A stretch of 64,000 nt of DNA, taken from NCBI RefSeq assembly GCF_013149805.1, contig NZ_JABEZT010000002.1, positions 310,001-374,000 on the forward strand, written 5' to 3'. This document shows, one piece after another, positions 49,991 to 60,218 of the stretch (its first letter is position 1; the number at the start of each line of letters is the position of its first letter). This DNA comes from Isoptericola chiayiensis. GTDB lineage: Bacteria; Actinomycetota; Actinomycetes; Actinomycetales; Cellulomonadaceae. The notes beneath the pieces are model-generated. The model saw nothing but the letters and a program-made list of their open reading frames with translations, ran no database searches and was not told where the DNA came from. Position numbers and translations under genes: made by a program.

Positions 49991-51154
49991 TCATCGGTCG
50001 TCGACCAGGTCGAGCCCCGGTGCCCCGGGCAGGATCTCGGCGAGGTCGTAGCCGACGGGTTCGACGAGCTGGTCGTACGTGCACGACGCCGGGTCGCGGT
50101 CCGGGCGCCACCGCTTGAACTGCGCCGTGTGGCGGAACCTGCTGCCCTCCATGTGGTCGTAGCCGACCTCGAGGACCCGCTCGACCCGCAGCGGCGTGAA
50201 CGACAGGTCCTTGCCGGCGCTCCAGCGGGACTGGGCACCGGGGCGGCGCTCCCCCGCGCCGCCGTCCGAGGTGGCCGGGTCCTGCCGGTCGGCCCACGGG
50301 TGGTCGGCGTCCCCGGGCGGCACGGCCAGCGGGGACAGCTCGTCGTACAGCTCGGCGCGCCGCGCCGCCGGGAACGACGCCGCCACCCCCACGAACTGCA
50401 ACGAGGCGCCGTCGGTGCCGTCCCGGTACAGCCCGAGCAGCAACGACCCGACGAGGGGTCGCTGCGCGGTGGACGTCTTGTGCTCCCGCAGGCCAGCCAG
50501 CACGACGTCGGCGGTACGGGCGTGCTTGATCTTCGACCAGCCGCGCTTGTTGGGCTGATAGCTGCCGTCGGCCGGCTTGGCGACGACGCCGTCCAGTCCC
50601 GCGCCCTCGAACGTGTCGAACCACTGCCGGGCCCGGTCGGTGTCGGTGGTGCGCGGCGTGCGGTGCACCTGCGGCCCGTCCAGGCCGAGGGCGTCCAGGC
50701 GCGCGAGACGTTCGGTCAGCGGCAGCGCGGTGAGGTCCTCGTCGTCGAGGGCGAGCAGGTCGAACACGACGAGGCTGGCCGGGACCTGCTCGGCCAGCAG
50801 CCGGACGCGGGACTCGGCCGGATGGATGCGCTGGCTCAGCGTGTCGAAGTCCAGGTGCGCCGAGGTGCTGCCCGGCCCCGCCGGGCGGGCGACGACGATC
50901 TCCGCGTCCACCACGCACCGTCGCGGCAGCGCGTCGAGCACCGCGGCGACCACCTCGGGGAAGTAGCGCTGCATGGGTCGCGCGCTGCGCGAGTCGATGC
51001 GCACCTCGTCGCCGTCCCGGTAGACGACGGCGCGGAACCCGTCCCACTTCGGCTCATACACCCAGCCGGCCCCGGGGCCGTCGGGCTGGTCGGGCACCTG
51101 CGCCACGGACCGGGCCAGCATCGGGCGGACCGGAGGTTCGATCGGCAGCCTCAT
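49991..51154 (-). CDS. ligC: ATP-dependent DNA ligase, LigC-like
   Basis: A 387-residue nucleotidyltransferase ligase. The adenylation lysine is Lys36 in the motif I sequence YEPKWDGFRAV. Motif III/IIIa is near LVVFDLLALDDEDL, motif IV near GAGLDGVVAKP and motif V in RGWSKIKHARTADVVLAGL. An OB domain follows, ending in RHTAQFKRWRPDRD. Like mycobacterial LigC it is located beside a Prim-Pol gene and probably seals nicks in base- or ribonucleotide-excision repair. TAGGTT lies seven bases before the ATG, so it is probably leaderless. Confidence 0.93.
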   Translation of the reverse strand: MRLPIEPPVRPMLARSVAQVPDQPDGPGAGWVYEPKWDGFRAVVYRDGDEVRIDSRSARPMQRYFPEVVAAVLDALPRRCVVDAEIVVARPAGPGSTSAHLDFDTLSQRIHPAESRVRLLAEQVPASLVVFDLLALDDEDLTALPLTERLARLDALGLDGPQVHRTPRTTDTDRARQWFDTFEGAGLDGVVAKPADGSYQPNKRGWSKIKHARTADVVLAGLREHKTSTAQRPLVGSLLLGLYRDGTDGASLQFVGVAASFPAARRAELYDELSPLAVPPGDADHPWADRQDPATSDGGAGERRPGAQSRWSAGKDLSFTPLRVERVLEVGYDHMEGSRFRHTAQFKRWRPDRDPASCTYDQLVEPVGYDLAEILPGAPGLDLVDDR

Positions 51155-51161
51155 GGGGGCG

Positions 51162-51167
51162 AACCTA
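51162..51167 (-). promoter_or_regulatory. ligC -10 box, leaderless type
   Basis: TAGGTT on the minus strand is seven bases before the ligase ATG; no Shine-Dalgarno sequence is present. Confidence 0.45.
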
Positions 51168-51191
51168 CGCCGCCCGGTCCGGTGCCGCGCG

Positions 51192-53534
51192 TCAGGCGTC
51201 GGCGGGTGCCTCGGGAGCGGTCGACCCGACGTCGGCGGCCTTGGTGCCGGTGATGCGGTAGACGTCGAACACCCCGTCGATCTTGCGTGCCGCGGCGAGC
51301 ACCTGCTGCAGGTGCGCCGGCTCGGCCATCTCGAACACGAACCGGGAGATCGCGATGCGGTCCGACGTCGTGGACACCGTCGCCGACAGGATGTTGACGT
51401 GGTGGTCGGACAGCACGCGGGTGACGTCGGAGAGCAGCCGGGAACGGTCCAGCGCCTCGACCTGGATCTGGACCAGGAACATCGTGTTGGCCCCGGTGGT
51501 CCAGGACACGTCCACGATCCGCTCCGGCTGGGAGCGCAGCTGGGCGATGTTGGCGCAGTCCTCCCGGTGCACGCTCACGCCCGCCCCGCGGGTGACGAAG
51601 CCGACGATGTCGTCGCCGGGCACCGGGGTGCAGCACTTGGCGAGCTTGACCCAGATGTCCTCGACACCCTTGACCATGACGCCCGGGTCGCCGGTGGACC
51701 GGGACCGCCGGTTCGGGTGCCCGGGCCGCGCGACCTCCGCGGTGTCCTCGGCCGTGCCGTCCTCGCCCCCGAGCGACTTCACGAGGGACTCGACCACGTG
51801 CTGGGCCGAGACGTTGTTCTCCCCCACCGCCGCGTACAGGGCGGAGACGTCGTCGTAGCGCAGCTCGTTGGCCAGCCCCACGAGCGCCTCGTGGCTCAGC
51901 AGCCGCTGGATCGGCAGGTTCTGCTTGCGCATCGCCTTGCTGATCGCGTCCTTGCCGCGCTCGATGGCCTCCTCGCGGCGCTCCTTGGTGAACCACTGGC
52001 GGATCTTGTTGCGTGCCCGCCCGGACTTGACGAAGTTCAGCCAGTCCTGCGAGGGGCCCGCGGTGTCCGCCTTGGAGGTCAGCACCTCGACGACGTCGCC
52101 GTTCTGCAGGGGCGAGTCCAGCGGGACGAGGCGACCGTTGACGCGGGCGCCCATGGTGCGGTGGCCGACCTCGGTGTGCACCGAGTAGGCGAAGTCCACC
52201 GGCGTGGCCCCCGCGGGCAGCGCCATGACCTCACCCTTGGGCGTGAAGACGTAGACCTCGGCGGCGCCGATCTCGTAGCGCAGCGAGTCGAGGAACTCGC
52301 CGGGGTCGGCGGTCTCGCGCTGCCAGTCGACGAGCTGGCGCAGCCACGTCATGTCGTTGGCCCGCGGGTCCTTGCCGCCCTTGCCGGCGCGGGCGGTCTC
52401 CTTGTACTTCCAGTGGGCCGCCACGCCGTACTCGGCACGTCGGTGCATGTCGTGGGTGCGGATCTGGATCTCGACGGGCTTGCCGCCCGGGCCCACGACC
52501 GTCGTGTGCAACGACTGGTACATGTTGAACTTCGGCATCGCGATGTAGTCCTTGAACCGGCCCGGGACCGGGTTCCACCGCGCGTGCAGCGCGCCGAGCG
52601 CCGCGTAGCAGTCGCGCACCGAGTCCACCAGGACGCGGGTGCCGACCAGGTCGTAGATCTCCGCGAAGTCGTGCCCGCGCACGATCATCTTCTGGTAGAT
52701 CGAGTAGTAGTGCTTGGGGCGGCCCGTCACGGTCGCGCGGATCTTCGCCCCGCGCAGGTCGGCGGAGATCTGCTCGCGCACCACGCCCAGGTACTCCTCG
52801 CGCGCCGGCGCACGCTCGGCGACCAGGTGGACGATCTCGTCGTAGACCTTGGGGTACAGCGTCTGGAAGGACAGGTCCTCCAGCTCCCACTTGATCGTGT
52901 TCATGCCGAGCCGGTGGGCCAGCGGCGCGTAGATCTCCAGCGTCTCGCGCGCCTTGCGCGACGCCGAGGCCCCGGACACGTACTTCCACGTGCGCGCGTT
53001 GTGCAGCCGGTCGGCGAGCTTGATGACCAGCACCCGGATGTCCTTGGCCATGGCGACGACCATCTTGCGCACGGTCTCGGCCTGCGCGGCGTCGCCGTAG
53101 GTCACCTTGTCCAGCTTGGTCACGCCGTCGACGAGCATCGCGATCTCGCCGCCGTACTCGCCGGTCAGGTCCTGCAGGGAGTAGGAGGTGTCCTCCACCG
53201 TGTCGTGCAGCAGGGCGGCCGCGAGCGTGGCGCCGTCGAAACCGAGCTCGGCCAGGATCGTGGCCACGGCGACCGGGTGGGTGATGTACGGGTCGCCCGA
53301 CTTGCGCTGCTGGCCACGGTGCGCCTTCTCGGCGGTCGCGTACGCGCGCTCCAGGACGCTCAGGTCGCTCTTGGGGTGGTTGGTGCGCACGGCCTGCAGC
53401 AGCGGCTCCAGGGCCGGGGTGTTCGCCGGCGCGCCGCGCACGCCGAGGCGGACCAGCCGGTTGCGCACACGGGTGCCCGCACCGGACGGTCGGGACACGT
53501 CCGGGGCGCGATCGACCTGGGTGTCGTCGCTCAC
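51192..53534 (-). CDS. relA: Bifunctional (p)ppGpp synthetase/hydrolase (Rel)
   Basis: Controls the stringent response by making and degrading (p)ppGpp. The 780-residue protein has the HD hydrolase domain (His86, His110-Asp111 in LLHDTVEDT), then the synthetase domain with the RFKD motif at 326-329. RFKD is the RXKD type found in bifunctional Rel, not the EXDD of monofunctional RelA. A TGS domain ([20 protein letters not shown]), a zinc-finger-like CC-containing region ([12 protein letters not shown]) and a C-terminal ACT domain follow. The GTG at 53534 has AAGGAGG upstream. It follows apt, as in many actinobacteria. Confidence 0.97.
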   Translation of the reverse strand: MSDDTQVDRAPDVSRPSGAGTRVRNRLVRLGVRGAPANTPALEPLLQAVRTNHPKSDLSVLERAYATAEKAHRGQQRKSGDPYITHPVAVATILAELGFDGATLAAALLHDTVEDTSYSLQDLTGEYGGEIAMLVDGVTKLDKVTYGDAAQAETVRKMVVAMAKDIRVLVIKLADRLHNARTWKYVSGASASRKARETLEIYAPLAHRLGMNTIKWELEDLSFQTLYPKVYDEIVHLVAERAPAREEYLGVVREQISADLRGAKIRATVTGRPKHYYSIYQKMIVRGHDFAEIYDLVGTRVLVDSVRDCYAALGALHARWNPVPGRFKDYIAMPKFNMYQSLHTTVVGPGGKPVEIQIRTHDMHRRAEYGVAAHWKYKETARAGKGGKDPRANDMTWLRQLVDWQRETADPGEFLDSLRYEIGAAEVYVFTPKGEVMALPAGATPVDFAYSVHTEVGHRTMGARVNGRLVPLDSPLQNGDVVEVLTSKADTAGPSQDWLNFVKSGRARNKIRQWFTKERREEAIERGKDAISKAMRKQNLPIQRLLSHEALVGLANELRYDDVSALYAAVGENNVSAQHVVESLVKSLGGEDGTAEDTAEVARPGHPNRRSRSTGDPGVMVKGVEDIWVKLAKCCTPVPGDDIVGFVTRGAGVSVHREDCANIAQLRSQPERIVDVSWTTGANTMFLVQIQVEALDRSRLLSDVTRVLSDHHVNILSATVSTTSDRIAISRFVFEMAEPAHLQQVLAAARKIDGVFDVYRITGTKAADVGSTAPEAPADA

Positions 53535-53584
53535 GAGCACCTCCTTCGTCCAGCGTCGCACGGACGGCGGCCGGGAGGGCAAGT

Positions 53585-54175
53585 CTACGACTCCACGCGC
53601 AGCAGCGTCTCGACCGTCTGCCCGGCGAGCCGGTCCCGGCCCCCGAGCCCGTCCAGCTCGAGCAGGAACGCCAGGGCCGACACCCGACCCCCGCAGCGTT
53701 CCACCAGACGGACCGCGGCCTGCGCGGTGCCTCCGGTGGCCAGCACGTCGTCCACCACGAGAACGCGCGCACCCGGTGCCAGTGTTCCCGCGGCGAGCTC
53801 GATCGCGGCGGCGCCGTACTCGAGCTCGTAGTCCTCGCGCTCGACCGGCGGCGGCAGCTTGCCCGCCTTGCGCAGCGGCACGAACCCGACACCCAGGCGC
53901 GTCGCGAGCGGCGCGCCCAGCAGGAACCCGCGCGCCTCCATCCCGACGACGACGTCGACGCCGTCCGCGTCCGCCTCGACGAGCCGGGCGAAGGCGTCGA
54001 CCACGTCGGCCAGCGCCCGCCCGTCGGCCAGCAGCGGCGTGATGTCCCGGAAGACCACCGGCGGGTGCGGGTAGTCGGGGACGTCACGGATGAGGGCGCG
54101 GATCTCGGCCGCGCGGACGGCCCCGAGACCGTCCAGCGCCACCACCGCGATGTCGTCCGGCACGGGGTCGGTCAT
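53585..54175 (-). CDS. apt: Adenine phosphoribosyltransferase
   Basis: Salvages adenine to AMP with PRPP. The 196-residue protein has the family segments [21 protein letters not shown] (split) and [20 protein letters not shown], and the PRPP motif [17 protein letters not shown]. The ATG at 54175 overlaps the secF stop as ATGA, so it is translated from the yajC-secD-secF transcript. The frame remains open upstream in the secF region, but without relevance. Confidence 0.96.
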   Translation of the reverse strand: MTDPVPDDIAVVALDGLGAVRAAEIRALIRDVPDYPHPPVVFRDITPLLADGRALADVVDAFARLVEADADGVDVVVGMEARGFLLGAPLATRLGVGFVPLRKAGKLPPPVEREDYELEYGAAAIELAAGTLAPGARVLVVDDVLATGGTAQAAVRLVERCGGRVSALAFLLELDGLGGRDRLAGQTVETLLRVES

Positions 54176-55266
54176 CGCTTGCGACGCGGCTGTGCCGCGT
54201 TGCCCTGGTGGTGACCGGGGATGAGCTGCGCCTTGCCGGCCGCGGCGGCCGCGAGCTCGGCGTCGTGCCCGCCCTCGGTGGCCAGGCGCTCGCGCTCGGC
54301 CAGCACGGACCGGGTGTGGTCGCGGTACTTCGGCTCGCGCTCGCGCAGCGCGACGTCCAGCGGCGTGGCCAGGAAGATCGACGACGCCGCACCGACGGCG
54401 ATGCCGACGAACAGCGACAGGGCCAGGTCGCGCAGCGTGCCCGCGCCGAGCCACAGGGCCCCGAGGAACAGGATGCCCGCCACGGGCAGCAGCGCGACGA
54501 CCGAGGTGTTGATCGACCGCACCAGCGTCTGGTTGACGGCCAGGTTGGCACGCTCGGCGTAGGTGCTGCGCGACTGGTCGAGCACGCCCGTGGTGTTCTC
54601 CCGGACCTTGTCGAACACGACCATCTTGTCGTACAGCGAGAAGCCGAGGATCGTCAGGAAGCCGATGATCGTCGACGGCGTGACCTCCCAGCCCACCAGC
54701 GCGTAGACGCCGGCGGAGACGAGCAGGTCGGACAGCATGGCGAGGATCCCGGCCACCGACATGCGCCAGGCCCGGAAGTAGATCGCCATGAACGCCGCGG
54801 CGAGCAGCACGAACACGACCACGCCCCACAGGGCGCGCTCGGAGACCGCCGCGCCCCAGGTCGGGCCCACGAAGGACGCCTCGACGTCGGAGGCGTCCAC
54901 GCCGTAGCCTTCGGCCAGCGCCTCCACGATCGCGGTCTCGTCCGCGCCCTCGACCTGCGCGGTCTGCACGCGCACCGCCGTCTGGCCGACGACGGCCACG
55001 CGCGGCTCGTCCTCCGGCAGGACCTCGTGCACGGCGTCCACCGCGACGGACTGCTCGGTCGAGGTCACGTTCTCGACGGTGAACTCCGAGCCGCCGCGGA
55101 AGTCGATGCCCAGCGTGAGGGGCTTGACCACCAGGATCAGGATCGAGGCGAGCCCCAGGGCCGCGACGATCGAGAACCACAGGCGGCGCTTGGCCACGAT
55201 TGGGTAGGAGCGACGACCCGTGTACAGGTCGTTGCCCCACTGGGCGAAGGTCATGCTGCCGGCCAT
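54172..55266 (-). CDS. secF: Protein translocase subunit SecF
   Basis: Works with SecD at the Sec channel to help release exported proteins using the proton gradient. The 364-residue protein has about six membrane helices: one near residues 29-50, the extracytoplasmic first loop starting GIDFRGGSEF, and five toward the C-terminal part including SDLLVSAGVYALVGWEVTPS and TILGFSLYDKMVVFDKVREN. The charged C-terminal tail is long. The ATG shares one base with the secD stop (TGATG). Confidence 0.96.
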   Translation of the reverse strand: MAGSMTFAQWGNDLYTGRRSYPIVAKRRLWFSIVAALGLASILILVVKPLTLGIDFRGGSEFTVENVTSTEQSVAVDAVHEVLPEDEPRVAVVGQTAVRVQTAQVEGADETAIVEALAEGYGVDASDVEASFVGPTWGAAVSERALWGVVVFVLLAAAFMAIYFRAWRMSVAGILAMLSDLLVSAGVYALVGWEVTPSTIIGFLTILGFSLYDKMVVFDKVRENTTGVLDQSRSTYAERANLAVNQTLVRSINTSVVALLPVAGILFLGALWLGAGTLRDLALSLFVGIAVGAASSIFLATPLDVALREREPKYRDHTRSVLAERERLATEGGHDAELAAAAAGKAQLIPGHHQGNAAQPRRKR

Positions 55267-57239
55267 CAGCGGCTCTCCTCGTTCTCGCCGGGAACGGCGT
55301 CGTCGGTGCGGCCCGCGCCACCCGGAGCGTCCGGTGGTCCGTCGTCGGACGACGACGCGGCCCGGCGCTCGGCGGCGCGGCGCTCGGCGATGGTCATCCG
55401 GCGACCGGAGTCGTCGGTGGCCGGTGCCGGGCGCGCGCTCACGGCGCCCGCGAGGGCGGGCTCCGGCTCGGGCTCCGAGGCGGTGGGCACCGGGGTCTCG
55501 ACACGGCCGGCGCCCTTGTACCGCACGCCGCCGGCGGCCCGCAGGCGCTCGGGCGACAGCCCCGACCAGCGGTGACCGTCGCGGAAGAACGGCACCTTGG
55601 TCAGCAGCTGCAGCATCGGGTGGGTGAACCAGAAGACCACGGCGATGTCGATGATCGTCGTCAGACCCAGCGTGAAGGCGAAGCCCTGCACGCCGCCGAC
55701 GGCGAGGAAGTACAGCACGACCGCCGAGATCAGCGTGACCGACTTGGCGGCGAGCACCGTGCGCTTGGCGCGTCGCCAGCCGCGTTCGACCGCCATCGAC
55801 ATGGACCGGCCGTCCCGCACCTCGTCACGGATGCGTTCGAAGTAGACGATGAACGAGTCGGCCGTGAACCCGATGGCCACGATCAGACCGGCGACGCCGG
55901 CGAGCGAGAGCCGGTAGTCGATCGTCCACGACAGCAGCGCGATCGAGACGTAGGTGATGACCGCGGCGATGAGCAGGGAGCCGACGGTCACGAGGCCGAG
56001 GGTGCGGTACTGGAACAGCGAGTAGACCACGACCAGCGCCATACCGATCAGGCCGGCGATCAGACCGTTGCGCAGCTGCTCGGACCCGAGCGTCGCGGAG
56101 ATCGTCTCCTGGCTCTGCACCTCGTACGCGATCGGCAGGGACCCGAAGCTGAGCTGGTTGGCCAGCGTGGCCGCCGAGTCGCGGGTGAACGTGCCCGAGA
56201 TCTGGGCCCGTCCGTCGGTGATGATCGTGCCGGCGTCGAGCGACGGCGCGGAGATCACGAGCCCGTCGAGCACCATCGCGAACTGGTTGCGCGGCGACTC
56301 CAGGCCCTGCAGGCGCTGGGTCACCTCGCGGAACTCGGTCGTGCCCTCGGCGTCGAACTCGATGTTGACGACCCACTCGTTGGTGGACGTGCCGTTCGGG
56401 CCGGTGCCCAGGCCCGAGCTCGCGTTGTCCAGGTGGGTGCCGTCGACCTCGACCGGGCCGAGGACGTACTTGAGCATGCTGCCGTCGTTGGCGCACGTGA
56501 CGAGCACCTGGTCCGGGTCGGCACCGCCGCCGCCCACGAGGTTGGCCGGGTCGGTGCAGTCCAGCGCGTCGAACTTCTCCTGCACGGCCGGGGTGATCTG
56601 GGCGAGGTCCGACGGGTCGGTCGGCTCGACGTCGGCGGCCTCGGTGGCGATCTGCTCGTCGAGGGCCTCGAGCTCCTCCTGGGTGGCCCCGGTGTCGCCC
56701 TCCTCGGGCGCGTCCGCGGACTCCTCGCCCTCGGCGCCCTCCTCGGTGCCCTCGCCCTCCGCGGCGTCCGACGCCTCGGCGCTGGGCTCGGTGCTGGGCT
56801 GCACGGACGGGATGCCGACGTCGTCGGTCAGCACGGGACGGAAGCGCATCTGCGCCGGCTGCGAGACCAGGTCGATCGTCGCCTGGTCGACCTCGCCGGG
56901 GATGGACACGACGATGTTCTCGCCGCCCTGGTTGACGATCTCGGCCTCGACGACGCCGGAGGAGTCGATGCGCTGTCGGATGACGTTGATCGACTCGTCG
57001 ATCGCCTCGGGGGTGATCTCCGAGCCGTCGGTCGACGTGGGGGTCAGGATGATCTGCGTCCCGCCCTGCAGGTCGAGCGCCAGTCCGGGCGCGAGGCTCG
57101 CCCCTCCCGGGTTGTCGTCGCTCTTCGGGTCGAGGTACGTGCCGACGAGGAGCGCCACGAAGGGCACCACCATCGACAGCAGTGCGAAGACCACGAGCGT
57201 GCGTACCGGACGCGAGCGCCGCGTGCTGGAGTTGGCCAC
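55266..57239 (-). CDS. secD: Protein translocase subunit SecD
   Basis: Partner of SecF in protein export. The 657-residue protein has an N-terminal helix (13-34), the P1 periplasmic-type domain (LALDLQGGTQIILTP), the P4-like segment and five C-terminal helices with LVVVYSLFQYRTLGLVTVGS and GFTADSFIVYFERIRDEVRDG. Residues 141-215 form a strongly acidic, low-complexity insertion (TEEGAEGEESADAPEEGD). A proline-rich, then serine/glycine-rich tail ends the protein. It is followed directly by secF and preceded by yajC. Confidence 0.95.
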   Translation of the reverse strand: MANSSTRRSRPVRTLVVFALLSMVVPFVALLVGTYLDPKSDDNPGGASLAPGLALDLQGGTQIILTPTSTDGSEITPEAIDESINVIRQRIDSSGVVEAEIVNQGGENIVVSIPGEVDQATIDLVSQPAQMRFRPVLTDDVGIPSVQPSTEPSAEASDAAEGEGTEEGAEGEESADAPEEGDTGATQEELEALDEQIATEAADVEPTDPSDLAQITPAVQEKFDALDCTDPANLVGGGGADPDQVLVTCANDGSMLKYVLGPVEVDGTHLDNASSGLGTGPNGTSTNEWVVNIEFDAEGTTEFREVTQRLQGLESPRNQFAMVLDGLVISAPSLDAGTIITDGRAQISGTFTRDSAATLANQLSFGSLPIAYEVQSQETISATLGSEQLRNGLIAGLIGMALVVVYSLFQYRTLGLVTVGSLLIAAVITYVSIALLSWTIDYRLSLAGVAGLIVAIGFTADSFIVYFERIRDEVRDGRSMSMAVERGWRRAKRTVLAAKSVTLISAVVLYFLAVGGVQGFAFTLGLTTIIDIAVVFWFTHPMLQLLTKVPFFRDGHRWSGLSPERLRAAGGVRYKGAGRVETPVPTASEPEPEPALAGAVSARPAPATDDSGRRMTIAERRAAERRAASSSDDGPPDAPGGAGRTDDAVPGENEESR

Positions 57240-57320
57240 TTGGTTCTCTTCCGTCGTGCGCGCCGCCGCCGTGGCCGACGCGTGATGGCGCCGACCGGGC
57301 GTGCCCGGCCGGCGCGGAGG

Positions 57321-57743
57321 TCACTTGTCCTCGGTGTCGCCGTTCTCCCGACGCTTGTTCTCCTGGTACTCCCGCTGGGCGGTGTCCAGGCCGGACAGGT
57401 CGTCCGGGACGTCGACGTCACCGTCTGCGGAGGTGATGCTACCTGCATCCGAGGACTCCTCGGCCTCGTCGGCGTCCTCGCCGACGACCGGGGCGTCCAT
57501 CTTCTTGACGATGGCGGCACGCAGCCAGCGCGTGCGGGTGCCCGGCGCCGACTCGAGGGTGATGACGTCCGCGGCGTCGTCGACGTCCACGACCGTGCCG
57601 ACCATCCCGGAACCGGTCATGACCTCCTGGCCGGGCTCCAGCGAGGAGCGGAACTCCGCCTGCTGCTTCTGCTGCTTGCGGGTGCGCGAGCTCATGAACA
57701 GCATGAGCGCGGCGAGCACGCCGAAGAGGATGATGAGTTCCAC
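57321..57743 (-). CDS. yajC: Preprotein translocase accessory subunit YajC
   Basis: Small protein that associates with SecDF. The 140-residue protein has one N-terminal helix (ELIILFGVLAALMLFM), the basic RTRKQQKQQAEFRSSL stretch and the conserved SLEPGQEVMTGSGMVGTVVD. The C-terminal 60 residues are acidic. The GTG at 57743 is preferred since the helix starts at once. An 81-base gap separates it from secD. Confidence 0.94.
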   Translation of the reverse strand: MELIILFGVLAALMLFMSSRTRKQQKQQAEFRSSLEPGQEVMTGSGMVGTVVDVDDAADVITLESAPGTRTRWLRAAIVKKMDAPVVGEDADEAEESSDAGSITSADGDVDVPDDLSGLDTAQREYQENKRRENGDTEDK

Positions 57744-57810
57744 GAGGTTTCAGTCCTTCGGTCCGGAGGTGGGCGGGTGTTCCTGCCAGTCTAGGCGCCG
57801 CACCGGGCGC

Positions 57811-58908
57811 TCAGACCTCGTCGAACAACGTCCGCGACGCGCTCCCGGTTCCCGACGACGGCGCACCGGGTGCCCAGGCGCCCTCCGGCGGCTCCAGGCC
57901 GAGGTGCTCCCACGCCGAGGCGGTGGCGACCCGCCCCCGTGCCGTGCGGGCCACCAGGCCCTCGCGGACCAGGTACGGCTCGGCGACCGTCTCGACCGTG
58001 TCGGACTCCTCGCCGACCGTCATCGCCAGCGTGGTCAGCCCGACCGGACCGCCGCCGAACCGTCGGCACAGCGCCTCGAGCACGGCGCGGTCGAGGCGGT
58101 CCAGGCCGATGGGATCGACCTCGTAGACCTCCAGGGCCGCCCGCGCCGCGCGCAGGTCCAGGGTCCCGTCGCCGCGCACCTGCGCCCAGTCCCGTACCCG
58201 GCGCAGCAGCCGGTTGGCGATGCGGGGCGTGCCGCGGGAGCGGCCGGCGATCTCGTGGGCCGCCTCGTGCCGGATCTCGACGCCGAGCAGGCCCGCCGAG
58301 CGCAGGATGACGCGCTCGAGCTCGTCGGCCTCGTAGAAGTCGAGGTGCCCCGTGAAGCCGAACCGGTCCCGCAGCGGCGCCGGCAGCAGTCCGGACCGCG
58401 TCGTGGCGCCGACGACGGTGAAGGGCGGCAGCGCCAGCGGGATGGCGCTGGCGCCGGCGCCCTTGCCGACGACGACGTCGACCCGGAAGTCCTCCATCGC
58501 CACGTAGAGCAGCTCCTCGGCGGGCCGGGCGAGCCGGTGGATCTCGTCGATGAACAGCACCTCGCCCTCCTCCAGGGAGGACAGCACGGCGGCCAGGTCG
58601 CCGGCGTGCTGGATGGCGGGGCCGCTGGTGACCCGCAGGGCGGTGCCCAGCTCGGCGGCGATGATCATCGCCAGCGTCGTCTTGCCCAGTCCCGGCGGGC
58701 CGGACAGCAGGACGTGGTCGGGAGCGGCGTCCCGTCGCAGGCTGGCCTGCAGGACCAGGGAGAGCTGGTCGCGCACGACGCGCTGACCGACGAAGTCGTC
58801 GAGCTTCTTGGGCCGCAGCGCCGCCTCCGCGGCCCGCTCGACCTCGTCGGCACCGGCCCCGACGAGCCGTTCGCCCAGGTCCTGGGGATCGATCGCGCCC
58901 TCAGCCAC
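57811..58908 (-). CDS. ruvB: Holliday junction branch migration helicase RuvB
   Basis: AAA+ motor that drives branch migration with RuvA. The 365-residue protein has [12 protein letters not shown], Walker [10 protein letters not shown], Walker [11 protein letters not shown], sensor [18 protein letters not shown] and the winged-helix C-terminus ([21 protein letters not shown], split). The GTG at 58908 overlaps the ruvA end by eight bases. Confidence 0.97.
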   Translation of the reverse strand: MAEGAIDPQDLGERLVGAGADEVERAAEAALRPKKLDDFVGQRVVRDQLSLVLQASLRRDAAPDHVLLSGPPGLGKTTLAMIIAAELGTALRVTSGPAIQHAGDLAAVLSSLEEGEVLFIDEIHRLARPAEELLYVAMEDFRVDVVVGKGAGASAIPLALPPFTVVGATTRSGLLPAPLRDRFGFTGHLDFYEADELERVILRSAGLLGVEIRHEAAHEIAGRSRGTPRIANRLLRRVRDWAQVRGDGTLDLRAARAALEVYEVDPIGLDRLDRAVLEALCRRFGGGPVGLTTLAMTVGEESDTVETVAEPYLVREGLVARTARGRVATASAWEHLGLEPPEGAWAPGAPSSGTGSASRTLFDEV

Positions 58909-59518
58909 GCTGGGGTCCCAGCTGCCGCAGGGCGGCGCGCAGCGTCGTCGGCACCGCGGCGGCCGTGACGACCTCGGCACCGGTCTCCGCGAGGGCCTTG
59001 TCCACGGCACCCTCGGCGACCTTCGCCGGCCATCCCAGCCCGACGAGCGCCTCGACCACCTGGCCCCGCTCGTCGGCCGGCGCACCGCTGCCGGCCGGTG
59101 CGCCGTCGTCGTGCCCGGGCTCGCCGAGCCGGCCGGACAGCTCGAGGACGATGCGCTGCGCGCTCTTGGCCCCGATGCCGGGGACGCGGCGCAGGGCCGC
59201 GGTGTCCTCGTCGGCGACGGCCCGGCGCAGGGCGGACGGCGTGAGGACCGCGAGCATCGCCAGGGCGATGCGCGGGCCCACGCCGGAGACCGACTGGGCC
59301 GTCTCGAAGACCTCCCGCTCGGCGTCCTCGGCGAACCCGTACAGCGTCATCGAGTCCTCCCGCACCACGAGCGTCGTGTGCAGGTGCGCCTCGTCGCCGA
59401 CGCGCAGGCCCGCGAGGGTGGCGGGCGTGGCGAGGACCAGGTAACCGACGCCGCCGACGTCGAGGACGGCGCGGTCGAGGGAGACCTGGGCGACGGTGCC
59501 GCGCAGCGTGGCGATCAT
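58901..59518 (-). CDS. ruvA: Holliday junction branch migration protein RuvA
   Basis: Tetrameric Holliday-junction binding protein. The 205-residue protein begins [20 protein letters not shown] with the OB domain, has two helix-hairpin-helix motifs ([13 protein letters not shown] and [18 protein letters not shown]), a linker rich in glycine and alanine, and the C-terminal RuvB-binding domain ([20 protein letters not shown]). The ATG overlaps the ruvC stop as ATGA. Confidence 0.97.
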   Translation of the reverse strand: MIATLRGTVAQVSLDRAVLDVGGVGYLVLATPATLAGLRVGDEAHLHTTLVVREDSMTLYGFAEDAEREVFETAQSVSGVGPRIALAMLAVLTPSALRRAVADEDTAALRRVPGIGAKSAQRIVLELSGRLGEPGHDDGAPAGSGAPADERGQVVEALVGLGWPAKVAEGAVDKALAETGAEVVTAAAVPTTLRAALRQLGPQRG

Positions 59519-60108
59519 CGGACCGGTTCCTTCCGTGGTGCTCGGGGGGCACGGCGGGACCGTGCCTGCTGCTCGGCGGCCGCCCAGGCGCGCTGCGCGG
59601 GGGTCACCTCGTGACGGTCGCCGCCCTGCAGCGCACCGGCGGGCCGCCACAGGTGGGTGATGGCCAGCGCGAGCGCGTCGGCGGCGTCGGCGGGCCGTGG
59701 CGGGCTGCCCAGCCGCAGGATGGAGGCGACCATCCGCTGGACCTGGGCCTTCTCGGCCCGGCCCGAGCCGGTGACGGCGGCCTTGACCTCGCTGGGGGTG
59801 TGCAGCGCGACGGGCACGCCGCGCCGGGCGGCCGCCACCATCGCCAGGCCGGCGACCTGGGCCGTGCCCATCACCGTGCCGCGGTTGTTCTGCGCGAAGA
59901 CCCGCTCGACGGCGACGACGTCGGGGACGTGCTCGTCGAGCCAGCCGTCCAGCCCGGCGGAGATCTCGAGCAGGCGCAGGTCCGTGCTGGTCGACGGGGC
60001 CGAGGTCAGCACCCCGACCCCGACCAGCTCGGCCCGCCGGCCCGGCAGGGAGTCCACGACGCCCACACCGCACCGGGTCAGTCCCGGATCCACTCCCAGC
60101 ACACGCAC
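59515..60108 (-). CDS. ruvC: Crossover junction endodeoxyribonuclease RuvC
   Basis: Resolves Holliday junctions. The 197-residue protein shows the catalytic Asp7 in [16 protein letters not shown], the [17 protein letters not shown] motif with the glutamate, and the [12 protein letters not shown] motif with the last aspartates. A basic C-terminal tail of about 40 residues is longer than in Escherichia coli. The GTG at 60108 is the start. No LexA box was found upstream. It heads ruvC-ruvA-ruvB. Confidence 0.97.
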   Translation of the reverse strand: MRVLGVDPGLTRCGVGVVDSLPGRRAELVGVGVLTSAPSTSTDLRLLEISAGLDGWLDEHVPDVVAVERVFAQNNRGTVMGTAQVAGLAMVAAARRGVPVALHTPSEVKAAVTGSGRAEKAQVQRMVASILRLGSPPRPADAADALALAITHLWRPAGALQGGDRHEVTPAQRAWAAAEQQARSRRAPRAPRKEPVR

Positions 60109-60218
60109 GGCGTCACTGTCTCACGCACCACCGACACCGGGGCCGAGACGCGCCCGTGGTGGCGCCGGTCGGCACACAGCGCGCCGGTCGGCGGCCCCGC
60201 GCCGGCGGGCCGGGGCGG

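Noticed and set aside
60109-60218. A LexA box in front of ruvC
   Set aside because: The gap was read for a TCGAAC-N4-GTTCGA-like palindrome and none was found, although ruvC is SOS-controlled in some actinobacteria.
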